From NCBI RefSeq assembly GCF_000315625.1, contig NW_005434641.1, positions 77,113-99,411 on the forward strand: a DNA stretch of 22,299 nucleotides, written 5' to 3'. This DNA comes from Guillardia theta CCMP2712. Lineage: Eukaryota; Cryptophyceae; Pyrenomonadales; Geminigeraceae. The notes under the pieces were generated by a model. It saw only the letters and a program-made list of their open reading frames with translations, was not told where the DNA came from and searched no databases. Shown here in pieces: positions 1 to 9,412 of the stretch (position 1 is the stretch's first letter; every line of letters begins with the position of its first letter). The position numbers and the translations under genes were made by a program.

Positions 1-2618
1 CTCCTCACATCAAACCCTGACGCTGCAACAGCTTTCTTTGCAGCCTGCGCCTTCGTGTCACATGACCACCACCACCACCACCACCACCACCACCACCACC
101 ACCACCACCATCACCATCTCCTCCTCCTCTTCCTCCTCCTTCTCTATCAATTCACCTCCTTGTCTTTAAATTCCACAAACCCGAAGCCCCTCGCTCGCTT
201 CGTCTCTCGGTCCCGGGCGATGTGAACTCGCAAGATATCCCCGAAGCCAGCTGCCCGAGCTTGTCAATCCTCGACTAGAACCGTTCCCCTCGCCCCCTCC
301 CTCCTCCTCCTCCTCCTCCCTCCCGCTCATCCTCCTCCCTCCCGCTCCTCTCCCTCCTCCACCTCCTCCTCCTGCATCTCCCTCCCACTCCTCCTCCTCC
401 TCCCCTTCCTTTCCCACCGAAAGCAAACATCAACGTGTCCTCGTTCACTTTGTACGGCAAGTTGGCCACGTGGCAGATCGTCTCGCTGTACGCTCCCTGC
501 GGCGCTGCCCCCCCGCCCTCGCGCCCTCCGGTGGTCCGCAAGTCTCCTCCCGCTTGAAACGTGGGGGCAGGAGCAGATTCTTGCGACAGCTTCAGCGAGG
601 TTGTCTCAGGGTTGCCGTCTCACCGTAGGGGGAGGCAGTCGTATTAGCAGGCCTTGTAGTGAGAGCTTCCATTGTCATTTCTGCCATGCTCGTCAGGGCC
701 CGCCGACGCCTCCTAGCGCTCAGCACCCGTCACTGGCGTGATGTTTGCGGCATACAGCCAGCGTTGCTGATGAGCACGTGATTAGAGGAGAGATAGGAGA
801 AGAGAAGGGACGAGGATCATGGGTAGTTAGCTGTAGAAGGGGAGAAGGGAGGAAAAAGATGATGAGAGCTCAAGCGACATGAGAAGGGTTACACTGCAAG
901 TGAACAAATAGGAAAGAGAAATCGAATCGGGCTAGAGGGCGGCGGAGGAAAATTGAAGGGACCAAAGATGGGGAGGGGGAGGTATTGATAGGTAGCTGGG
1001 AAGCGAAGTAGGACGAATCCTACCTTCTTATCCGGATTCCCAACACGCGCGATGCCCAGAAATCTGGTGATATGCTTCACAGCTCCCTCCTTTCGAATAC
1101 AGCACGAGCAGCAGAAGCAGACCAGGACGAGCCCAGCAGGAGGAGCGAGGCAAGTCAGACAGAGGAGAAGTTCAGCCAACAGCTCACCCGATCACTGGGG
1201 GAGGAGTTCACGTACGGAGCTCGCTCGTAGAAGATGCCTTCTGATCCCGCAAAGTGATACCTCGGCCTGCGGCAGGTCAGGTCCTCCTGCCAACTGATAC
1301 TGGCAGGGAGGGAAAGAAGGCAGGCAAGGGGGGAAAGGATGGAGCGCGTTCAGGGAATGAGGTTTGGATAAGAGAAGGTAGGTAGGTAGGTAGGTAGGTA
1401 GGTACTTAGGTAGGGAGGGAGGGAGGGAGGGAGTTGAGAGGAGGGAACAAGCACCTCAAGGTCTTGGCAACGCTGGTGACTACACTTGTCCCCATCTTCC
1501 CTTTGCCTCCATCAGGTGCCGCCTGACCTTGGAGATTGTTGTTCACTCCCAGCGGCCACTGGCAACAGCGTGTTACGGTAGCAACACAACAGGGCAAGCT
1601 CGTCAGCCTACCTGTACTGAAAGTAGGACGTCGACGGGTTTCTCAGGGTCTGAAAGATTCAACACTTAAGGGCAGACAACCTCAGGATAGCTGGTTAAAC
1701 CATGTTGGGAGACGAGCGATTTCGCCTTTACAGGGCAGTTACTCCCTAAACGATGCACAAGCAGAGTCGACATACCTGCATGGTTTCCAGAGACTCCGAT
1801 GCTGCAGACAAAAGAGTCATCTAGCGTCAATGTCAACCCTAGATGGGGGCAAAGTTTACCCTGCATCGAGTACGAGCCACACAGGTACCCGACCCTCAGG
1901 CCGTGGAGCTCGCGAATACCGTGATTTCCTGACGGGATCACAAGGATGAATCATCTCGACATGGAGTTGAGATAATCTACACTAGCAACCTAGGAAGAAG
2001 ATGTTCTTGGCCACCTGCCGTCTCAATCAGGTCCTGTGCGCACTTCCAACGTCGATGTAGAGCTCGGAGAGAGGCAAGAGAGGGGAGGGCAAGAAGTCGA
2101 ATCACCAACCTCCTGGAAGCTCGACGTCTGGTCAAGTTTAGGTCCCCACTCTGCATCGTCGTCAACCAACCTCCTCCACCCACCGCAGGTGGGCTATACC
2201 CTTGCCGCAGATGAAGTAGGTAGGTAAAGGTGCCTTCTTGGCCCCTGTGACATATTCCTTCTCCTTCTTAGAGCCACAGCCGGGACTAGCAGGCCAGCCT
2301 TCACCTTCAGAGGGTCTTGGTCGACATAGTTGGGCTGATCATCGTCCTCTCCTCCAACATCCGCGCTGCTCACGTGTCATGTTTGCTTACTGCTACAGTG
2401 TGCTTGGCAACCTGCTGAAAAATTCCCCGGCACAGAGCTGCGAGCTAAGTCAAACGTGTTCATGACGACGTGAGACTTTCGACTTACAAGCATGTCGAAT
2501 GGCCCATTCTTCGCGTTCACGGTTGCCTACCACGCCCATAAGGATCCCCGATGAAATTCAAATTTGAATCTCTTACCACGCGATTGAAGAGTTCATCCAG
2601 ATTACCTGATGAGCACAT
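1..2618 (-). CDS. CWF19L1: CWF19L1/CwfJ-like RNA-processing protein with an RRM (3' end outside window)
   Basis: Exons read by eye on the minus strand: 2618-2577, 2526-2488, 2437-2412, 2365-2305, 2266-2200, 2062-2015, 1928-1860, 1801-1776, 1641-1612, 1558-1455, 1266-1188, 1089-1024, 766-727, 680-624, 579-418, 250-156 and 50-<1. Junctions are GT-AG and phase-compatible. Recognisable CWF19L1 blocks follow in order: LDELFNRV, GPFDML, LCAGEFF, KKAPLPTYF, HGLRVGYLCG, PVDVLLSVQWPLGV, RPRYHFAGSEGIFYE, HITRFLGIARVGNPDKK, LYAANITP and ANTTASPY. An RRM follows, with RNP2-like HVANLPY and RNP1-like RGFGFVEF. The family relates to the Dbr1/Drn1 lariat-debranching group and acts in nuclear pre-mRNA processing. 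The usual C-terminal CwfJ domains would lie left of base 1. Uncertain: the first exon (the first beta strand is not seen, so an upstream exon is likely), the 2200/2062 junction, and 1928-1612, where retaining 1859-1802 and using an acceptor at 1650 is also in phase. Identity is firm; exact exon ends are moderate. Confidence 0.82.
66..145. repeat. CAC/CTC microsatellite inside an intron of the CwfJ-like gene
   Basis: A pure CCA/CAC triplet run at 66-110 grades into CTC triplets. It lies in the 105-nt minus-strand intron 155-51, so the transcript would carry GGT and GGA repeats. Confidence 0.85.
1376..1434. repeat. TAGG/GGGA tetranucleotide repeat in an intron
   Basis: About seven TAGG units are followed by GGGA units. 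The tract lies in the 188-nt intron 1454-1267 of the minus-strand CwfJ-like gene, where it reads as a pyrimidine-rich run upstream of the acceptor. Confidence 0.85.
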
Positions 2619-3370
2619 GAAACGTGAGCATCAGTGATCATGCAAGAGGATATCGCCAGGATGCATCTGTGTGATCAATGGCTGAACATGACTGCTGTAA
2701 TAAACTCCTTGCTCCATACTCACTTTGACCTCGTCATGCATTTTGCTTTCAGTGACAAGCGTTCTTAGTGAAACTCCTTTCTCAATCTCTTTCTCCTCAT
2801 GGCCTGAAATCCTTTTCCTTCTACTTGATTCACCTCCGTTACAACACAAGTCATTCTTCGATCCGCACGAATTATGTGATTTCCTCTATCCACTTCCTCG
2901 ACAAACACCAAATTGACCAACCTCAAACAAGATGAGACCTCGCAACGAGCTCTCCCAAGGTGCTACATGCCATCTTGGCCGCCGATGATCCTCTTCAACT
3001 CTCTTCTCCTCTCCTCTCCCCTACCATTTGCTTTCCTCTCCTCTATCATCTTCTCACCTTGTGCATCGCCGCATACCAGCACCTTGGGCATCTTTCCGCC
3101 CCTTGATCCCCTCATCCCCCTCATCCCCCTCATCCCCAGCCTCATCCCCCTCATCCCCAGCCTCATCCCCCTCATCCTCAGCTCATCCCCCTCATCCCCC
3201 TCAGACCTACCCCATCAACCTCCCCACCCTACCCTAGATTTAGAGGATCAACCAGATCATCCCCATCAAGTACCCCTCCCGTTCAGTCATATTTCGACTG
3301 CCATCTACCCCCTCTACTATATGTGAGTTCCCCCTCCCACCCTGTACCTACTCTCGCTTTGAGCCTCCTC
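2619..3370. other. Divergent intergenic region between CwfJ-like and methyltransferase genes
   Basis: No recognisable protein is seen here. It should hold the promoters of the two divergent genes and possibly a missing first exon of the minus-strand gene. A minus-strand open stretch around 2849-2733 ends at a strong GTGAGT donor, so an upstream exon is possible, but its translation does not match the expected family N-terminus. No TATA-like element could be assigned. Confidence 0.5.
3105..3203. repeat. CTCATCCCC minisatellite
   Basis: About eleven imperfect copies of CTCATCCCC occur, some with an inserted AGC. The tract is strongly pyrimidine on the plus strand and lies about 170 bases upstream of the chosen methyltransferase start. 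Confidence 0.85.
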
Positions 3371-4742
3371 ATGCCGTCGGGGATTGTTATGCGGACCATG
3401 GCGGTAGCGCTGGCAAGCAGCGCGGCTGCCATGGCGTTCATGCCGTCCCCTCAACCATGCAGCATAACAACATCGTCCATCACATGCAAGTCTCCGTTGT
3501 GTTGTCCTCCATGCACACCCTTTTCTCTGCTCGCAAACGGCGTACCTCCTTCGCTTCTTCTCCCAAAGTTAAGATCCAACGCCGGCTCGGGAAAGAGCTA
3601 CAAGGAGCGGTAATGACGCTGCCCACGGCAGTGATGATTCCAATTCCGACAGTCCCGATGCTGAACTGCCATTTCCAGGTCCTTCCAACTTGCACGGACG
3701 TCTGCCAAGGGTCCTGGGGGAGCCAGCGATTGGATTATTGAGGATATGGATGCTGCAGAAGCGGAGGACATGCAAGCTTGGTTGGAGGAGACCTACGAGG
3801 CTGTGGACTATGAGGAGGCGCTGCAACGAGCAGGCTGCCTCTCAGAGTCCGAGCCAGACCAGAGCGAAGCGCAAGAAGAGGATTTCATCGCTGACGAATC
3901 TGCTATGTACATGGAAGAAGATTCAATCTGCGAGGGGAAGGAGAGGGAGTTGACGTATGGGGAGGTGACTTAGTCTGTCCTCTGGCTTCTGCCATCTTGC
4001 ATCTCCCCTATGTCCTCACTCCCCTGTCCTCTCTCCTCCAACCTTTCTTCGCTCCTTAAAGCCTTGGGCTTCATGCTGATTGTTGAATTCCCCCAGATGG
4101 ACCTTGCTTTCTTCGTCGCTCTCCTGCGGAAGATGCGGACGAGGGTCAAGACCGACGGGAACTTCTTTGACGTTGGGTGTGGGCGAGGGCAGCTTGTTCT
4201 CGCAGCTGCCAAGACGGGGTGGGCCAATAGTGACTGATCGCCTGCTGCGAGCTGACGATTATTTAGTTCTTCAAGAAGTGCGAAGGGATAGAGATCATGA
4301 AGGACGTGCTGGAGATTGGCAGAGGAGCGATCCTTGTGCTTGAAGGAGGGGGGATGCCGAGCTCAGAGTGCGTTCTGCACGAAGGGGATATGTACACGAG
4401 CATGGAACTGTGCAAGGACTCGGACCTGATCTTCGTGTATGCCACCTGTTTCGCCACCACCGACGGAGTGAGAGGAGGAGGGAGGAGAAGGAGGGAGGCG
4501 GGAGGAGGAGGAGGAGGGAGGAGGGAGGGCAGCTGACCGGTGGGTTGACTGCTGTTGGGAGGTGACGATCAAGAAGCTGTCGAACGCTCTTGCTGCGCAT
4601 ACGAAACCCGACGCCAGGATCATTACGGTCAACAAGAAGCTGAGCGAGGTGGATGCCACAATTATGCTGTTGCCTGCGTTATAATGACGATGATGCTATG
4701 ATGGCGATGATGATGATGATGATGATGATGATAGAGATGATT

Positions 4743-4784
<42 letters not shown>

Positions 4785-4973
4785 ATGATGATGATGATCG
4801 ACGATGGTGATGGTGATAATGGAGATGACATGGATGTTTTAGGAGGAGGAGAGGTTGTGATACGATTTTGGCAGGACGACAACTTCGTTCTCGAGGAGAC
4901 CTACATGGGCCCGAACCCTGACAGCGCGACCAACCCAGCCATTGCCTACGTCTGGAGAAAGCAGAGTCCGTAA
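3371..4973 (+). CDS. DOT1-like SAM-dependent methyltransferase with probable plastid presequence
   Basis: Exons: 3371-3609, 3679-3964, 4097-4218, 4267-4467, 4562-4648 and 4875-4973, about 343 residues. The N-terminus has an Arg, a hydrophobic Ala-rich core (MAVALASSAAAMA) and then FMPSPQP, a signal peptide whose cleavage would expose Phe, followed by Ser/Thr/Pro-rich sequence. An acidic linker follows. The methyltransferase starts at LTYGE, with SAM motif I FFDVGCGRGQLVLAAA, then KKCEGIEIMKDVLEIG, DLIFVYATCF, ARIITVNKKLSE and a final IAYVWRK strand, the order expected of DOT1-like class I methyltransferases. The substrate cannot be inferred. All junctions are in phase except 4218/4267, where GT-AG splicing leaves the frame one base off. 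One extra G in the run at 4216-4219 would repair it, so an indel error, an unusual splice site or a pseudogene is possible. Start alternatives are 3323, 3389 and 3398; 3398 has a Kozak-like ACCATGG. It converges with the glycosyltransferase gene. Confidence 0.72.
4684..4830. repeat. ATG/GAT triplet microsatellite in an intron
   Basis: A long run of imperfect ATG triplets fills most of the 226-nt intron 4649-4874 of the methyltransferase gene. Its poly-Met and poly-Ile reading frames are artefacts of the repeat. Confidence 0.9.
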
Positions 4974-5144
4974 CATCGAGCAGCTCTGCACTGAAACAAT
5001 CGTCGGGAAGAATCAAGTTTTCAGCAGGAGCGACTTAAGCATCGGAGGACTGAGCAGCAAGCCCATCTTTCCCTGGGCTCCTTCACTCTCTCGTCCTTCA
5101 CTTCCATACAGCAACAGACAGTAAGTTCGCATTCCGACTTCCTC

Positions 5145-8100
5145 CTACCTTGTGAGAATAGATTCAAACACGCTCTTCCACTTGCCCCGCACCTCCCTCC
5201 CCTGATCGAGGTTGAACTCCCTAGCCCCTTGGCTCGCTCTGAAGAGCCTGTCGCTGTCAGACGCCAAGTCCACAAGCTCGTCGAAGGAGCTCCACTGCAG
5301 AACATGAGGGAACGAGTAGAAGTCCGCAAACTGAAGCCAGAATTTGACAGCCGTCATGTTGCTGTCGTCATTGGGGTCCGGGACACTGCTCTCGGAGGGG
5401 TGGGGAGGTATGCTGCTGCCCACCGGGCACTGTCCGAAGACTCCAGCCCATGTTCGCTGCGGCATCATGCCGTAGAGTACGATCCAGTCGGCCATCAGCT
5501 GGAGGGAGGGGACGAGGATAGGGATGTTCATCCTGTACTGCTCGAAGAACGACATCACGGAGACCTGATAGGGGACCCATACGATCGCCGGGTGCTGGGC
5601 CAAGTCGGCGTGCTCGTACCTCCGGTACAGGCGTCGGATGTGGACGAACTTGAGGGTTTTGTCGAGGCCTCTGCGTTGAAGGGCTTGCAGGAGAGGAGGA
5701 GTCAGCGCCTGCTCTACCGCCTGTGGCATGGAGAGCAAAATCTCGCTCCTCCTGGGGAACCAGCTGAGCCGCTTGTCGCAGAGGGACGGGATAGTCTCCA
5801 CCGTCCTCCCGAGGAAGAACTGCATGTACCTAGCATCGTACCTGTTGTTCGCAGAGACAAAGTCTTTCCTGCTGCTCATGAGCTGCGAGACTTTCTGGTT
5901 CCACTCCTTCCACCTCGCCGGGTCGTCGGAGCAGCCTTGTGGCCTGGCATCGGAGAAGCAACGGCCCATCTCGTACCGCGTGCTCGCATGCACTATGACG
6001 GACTTGTTCAGCGGCTGGAACAGCTCGCACATACCCGGCGGGTGGTTGCAGACGAAGGCATCCACCTTGTCCATGAGCGGGTCGTCAGAATACTCCGACA
6101 CAAACTGCTGGATGAGGGAGGAGGGGGAGGGCCCAAGGTCCTGCCCGTTGCTGCCGTTGACGACTCGGAGACCCTGGGCGCAGGTGCCTTGGGAGGAGCA
6201 GGAGCCGGACAGGCTCTTGTCGATGACCGTTACCCGCCTGCCTCGCACCCTCAAGTCCTGCCAGATGTCCTTGAGGTCCGCGATGGGACCAACGTGGAAG
6301 TCGGAGCTCCAGACTACGAACGGCGGAGGCTCTGTGGAGGGGGAGGTGCTTCCTAGGATGGCTGCGGCGAACAGTGATCGGAGGTGGGATCCGTTGCACA
6401 AGTTGTCCAGCAAGATTCGTCTGGCTGCTGACCTCCTCTGCAGCAGCTCCCATACCTCCACCTGCTCTGCATGGCGGGCGACTGCCGTTCCCCTCCGATC
6501 GCCCCGCACCCTTCTCCCGTAAATCCCAGAGGAGCTCCGGCCCTTGAAAGAATACTCCAGTCCCTTGTAGTGGTTGAGGATCTTGTATGTGTCAGCCAAC
6601 ATCTCAGGCCTCGTCTCCTCATCGACCTTGAACACATCGTCCCACCTCGCTTCGCTCTCTCCGTGCAGCCCGACGTTTGCATGCAGCCTAACCCGCGGCC
6701 GGCAGGGGGCCAGGCAGTGCAGCTCGTGGTCAATGAGTCCGTTCATGATACCGTCGTATATCCCGCTGAAGTTCCAGACAGGAAGGAAGCGGAGGAAGCT
6801 TAGGCGCGACAGCCCGGCCCCCCAACCAGCAAAGAAGCGATCGTTGTAGAGCATGTCAGCCGATCCAGCTTGGCAGACACTGCGATTGAGCAGCTTGTCT
6901 TTGATGTAGCTGCAGTCATGCACAGGCCCATTCGGATATGCAAGGATGGAGAGAATGTTTGGATCCGAGGTTGCAACCTGTAGCCCCTTCAGTCCAGTCT
7001 CAAGGAGGAGGAAGAAGGAAGGAGGGAGATGGCAGGGAGGAGGATTGGGGGAGGATGGGAGAATGAGAAGGCACGAGGGGAGGGGGTGTGGGGAGGATGG
7101 AGGGAGGAAAGGAGTGGAACAGGGCCGGGGGGGCGGAGGAGGAGGAGGAGGAGGAGGAGGAGGATCAAGTACCTTCCGCATGTCCTGGTGATAAACAAGG
7201 AAGTCAGGGGAGGGGAGGAGGTCGTCTTCGAGGGTGATGACGTAGTCGAATGGGCAGGAGACGAGGGAGAGGCGGAGCCCGAAGACATAGTGAGCGTTGA
7301 GCCGGTGGACCCCCGTGTCCCAACCATGGAAGCCAAGGGAGGCCCTGGTCTCAGTGAAGGGATGGAAGTACACCCGGACATGCATGAAGTCCACTGCTGA
7401 AAGTTCCCGCAGCACTCCCTCCACCATGTCCCTGTCCACCGTCACGATCAACACCGCGGTCCTGATCCTCCAGACGCTGCGCAGCCGCTGCAGCACCAGA
7501 GACAGCGGGAAGGTCCTCCTGCAGGCCCTCAGCCAGATTGGGAGCGTGTCCTGTGGAGCCCCTGTGGAGCTCAGGTCCTTGTAAGGGTTCATATGAGCGT
7601 TCAGCTGGAGATGCCTGGCGTTTGCCAACACTTTCATCCCGTCGAGTTCCTTCTCCACCATCTCATACTGCCCTTCTGGACAAGGGCTGCTGGGCCCGTC
7701 GACCGCACAGCCCCTCAGCAGTCTGTCCCACCATCGACCGTCGACGCCTCGATGCGCGCGGTCCCTCCTCCCTCTCCATGCCTCGACAGCGCTGAAGACC
7801 GTCAGCAGGTCCTCTCCCTCACCGGCAAGCACGTATCTCCCCGCCTCCCAAGGGGAGAACTCTACCCAGAATTTCTCCATCACCCGCACAAGGACATCCT
7901 GCACCTGTGCGTGCCGGTACAGCTCTTCACTCCCTCCCTCAGGTCCCTCAGCTCGCGACTGAGCGCCATGGTTGGGCAGGTGCTTCCTCCAATGCCACGG
8001 GTGGAACACTGAGTTGAGGGCAAACCTCCGAACCGCCTCCCTCCTTTCTCGCCACCGCTCATGCTCAACGAGAGTGGCGTTGCACTGCTTGCCTTGAAGC

Positions 8101-8588
8101 GTCTCAGCGCTCTCTCCTCCTCCACGGGATAGTGCGCCTCCTCCCTCTCCAGCAACATCGCCAGCCATCGCCATGTTCCTGCTGCTCCCAGCCACCCTCA
8201 ACGCCCTTCCGAAGATCCTGAGGAACGATTCGTCGCTCATGCCAGCATGCGCTGGGCTTTGCGCTGACTCAAGGTAGTAGCAGAATGCCTTGCGGCCATG
8301 ATAGGAGCTCCAAGCTCCCTCCCTCCATGACATCCTCTCATGCTCCTCTCCAAGAGCATGAAGCATTGCCCATCGCTCGAGGCCACTGGGCAACTGCGCC
8401 ATGGCATCCTCGCATGCTCCTTCCACCTGTCCACACTCCGAGAGTTTCCACCACACCATCTTCATGGCGTGCACAGCCTTCACGAGCGCTCTCGCTTCCC
8501 TCTCCTCCGTCCTCGTGATATGCATCAGGTGGCAGAACAATCCGACTGCCAGGATCCCTGATCCCCTTCCCATGAATGACTTGCTCAT
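5145..8588 (-). CDS. GT13-family glycosyltransferase fused to an unrecognised C-terminal domain
   Basis: Exons 8588-7173 and 6998-5145 give 1089 residues. The intron 7172-6999 (GTACTT...TTGAG) is 174 nt, a multiple of three and free of stops, so it also reads as a proline-rich insert. Residues about 11-24 form one hydrophobic segment after a short basic tail, as in Golgi type II glycosyltransferases. Residues about 30-365 are not recognised. Residues about 370-620 resemble GT13 (GnT I, POMGnT1): RTAVLIVTVDRD, an acidic triad YVITLEDDLL with E454-D455-D456, DPNILSILAYPNG after the splice, DRFFAGWGAGLSR, and HANVGLHGESEARWDDVFK. Known GT13 enzymes transfer GlcNAc to mannose on glycoproteins; substrate here is inferred only. 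Residues about 699-1020 form a second conserved-looking block (FVVWSSDFHVGP, VIVHASTRYEMGR, NNRYDARYMQFF) that I cannot name; it may be a GT-B-like domain. The start is the first ATG before the hydrophobic segment. Confidence 0.85.
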   Translation of the reverse strand: MSKSFMGRGSGILAVGLFCHLMHITRTEEREARALVKAVHAMKMVWWKLSECGQVEGACEDAMAQLPSGLERWAMLHALGEEHERMSWREGAWSSYHGRKAFCYYLESAQSPAHAGMSDESFLRIFGRALRVAGSSRNMAMAGDVAGEGGGALSRGGGESAETLQGKQCNATLVEHERWRERREAVRRFALNSVFHPWHWRKHLPNHGAQSRAEGPEGGSEELYRHAQVQDVLVRVMEKFWVEFSPWEAGRYVLAGEGEDLLTVFSAVEAWRGRRDRAHRGVDGRWWDRLLRGCAVDGPSSPCPEGQYEMVEKELDGMKVLANARHLQLNAHMNPYKDLSSTGAPQDTLPIWLRACRRTFPLSLVLQRLRSVWRIRTAVLIVTVDRDMVEGVLRELSAVDFMHVRVYFHPFTETRASLGFHGWDTGVHRLNAHYVFGLRLSLVSCPFDYVITLEDDLLPSPDFLVYHQDMRKVLDPPPPPPPPPPPPRPCSTPFLPPSSPHPLPSCLLILPSSPNPPPCHLPPSFFLLLETGLKGLQVATSDPNILSILAYPNGPVHDCSYIKDKLLNRSVCQAGSADMLYNDRFFAGWGAGLSRLSFLRFLPVWNFSGIYDGIMNGLIDHELHCLAPCRPRVRLHANVGLHGESEARWDDVFKVDEETRPEMLADTYKILNHYKGLEYSFKGRSSSGIYGRRVRGDRRGTAVARHAEQVEVWELLQRRSAARRILLDNLCNGSHLRSLFAAAILGSTSPSTEPPPFVVWSSDFHVGPIADLKDIWQDLRVRGRRVTVIDKSLSGSCSSQGTCAQGLRVVNGSNGQDLGPSPSSLIQQFVSEYSDDPLMDKVDAFVCNHPPGMCELFQPLNKSVIVHASTRYEMGRCFSDARPQGCSDDPARWKEWNQKVSQLMSSRKDFVSANNRYDARYMQFFLGRTVETIPSLCDKRLSWFPRRSEILLSMPQAVEQALTPPLLQALQRRGLDKTLKFVHIRRLYRRYEHADLAQHPAIVWVPYQVSVMSFFEQYRMNIPILVPSLQLMADWIVLYGMMPQRTWAGVFGQCPVGSSIPPHPSESSVPDPNDDSNMTAVKFWLQFADFYSFPHVLQWSSFDELVDLASDSDRLFRASQGAREFNLDQGREVRGKWKSVFESILTR
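7012..7172. repeat. GGA/GGAGG-rich tract inside the glycosyltransferase intron
   Basis: Imperfect GGA triplets on the plus strand read as CCT/CTC pyrimidine in the minus-strand transcript. They fill the in-frame intron 7172-6999 and explain an apparent poly-proline segment. Confidence 0.85.
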
Positions 8589-9412
8589 TACCTCCCACTC
8601 CTCATTCGCTTCCTCTGCTCGTCAACTTCTTTCCCTCATCCGCTCCTCCCCTCGTTCAGATCACCATCCGCACTGCGGGATAGTCCCCATGCTGTTGCCC
8701 CCTCCCTCGCGCCTCCCCTCCTCTCACTATTTTCCCCACAAAAAGTTTTTCCCTGCCCGCCGGGTGCGATTTGGAAAATTGCTGCCTACTAGTAGGCTAC
8801 TGCGAACAATCCCTGGCGAGCATACGGGATGGGCGGGCGGGCGAGGAGTGGGGGCAAGAGGAAGGGAGATCGTTCGGATCTCAGGACAACGTGCCAGTGT
8901 TATCATACCTTCACCTCCCCGCCTGATACATGATAATCACAACCTGCCCAGTACTTTGGTGTGTTCGAAAGTTTCGATGGTGTATTGCTCGATAGCGACC
9001 TGGGGCGAACTTCGTGTCTCACTGGGATGGCACCGCCGCTGCTTCCGCTCCCTTGTGCTAGTCTGAGCAAGCTCATGTGCTGTGCCAGAGGATCGGCATG
9101 CCTCCTGTCAAGTATCGGGTCGTATCGTACACTCGAGCTCCAGGTGATGTCTGCAAGCAGATCAGATCACTCAATCCCTGTTGAATCGAAGCGCTCGTGT
9201 CGCAGGACAGGCGTTCAACTGAGGATTATGATGATAGGAAACTTATTGAATCAGAAGTTGCTGAAGTTGTCGTCGAGGCTTCAGGCATGCTGCATACAGT
9301 GGTGGGACCAAGACTACAGACCGACGTGTTTGAACGTTCATTTTCATTCACTCTAAACACAAAACAAACTGAAACATCAATTGGGCCATAGCATTGTCTC
9401 TCTAAAACTCAT
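8589..9412. other. Intergenic region upstream of the glycosyltransferase gene
   Basis: No convincing coding sequence on either strand. It should contain the minus-strand promoter of the glycosyltransferase. A perfect 14-bp palindrome, GCCTACTAGTAGGC, lies at 8784-8797, about 200 bases upstream of the start codon. Confidence 0.5.

Noticed and set aside
275-541. Gly/Arg-rich tail on the RRM exon
   Set aside because: The Gly/Arg run is purine-repeat intron 417-251; splicing to 250 restores the canonical RRM sequence FAGFGDILRV.
685-715. Separate genes: a stop at 713 for a short CWF19-like protein and ATG 687 starting an RRM protein
   Set aside because: An in-phase 46-nt intron (726-681) joins NITP to MEALTTRPANTTASPY, a block typical of CWF19L1, so one gene is simpler.
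889-1179. Cys/Leu-rich hydrophobic open frame on the minus strand that looks like a membrane peptide
   Set aside because: The hydrophobic part is the pyrimidine-rich intron 1187-1090 read through; only 1089-1024 is exon, matching the CWF19L1 block ITRFLGIARVGNPDKK.
1776-1928. Alternative reading VPVWLVLDAG that suggested a cPLA2-like enzyme
   Set aside because: The correct frame gives HGIRELHGLRVGYLCG, which fits CWF19L1 and its neighbouring exons without gaps.
4653-4882. Poly-Met and poly-Ile proteins
   Set aside because: Products of an ATG triplet microsatellite inside an intron; only 4875-4973 is exon.
5229-6522. Long plus-strand open frames (375 and 264 codons)
   Set aside because: They are antisense to the glycosyltransferase, whose minus-strand translation shows GT13 motifs; high GC keeps the opposite strand open.
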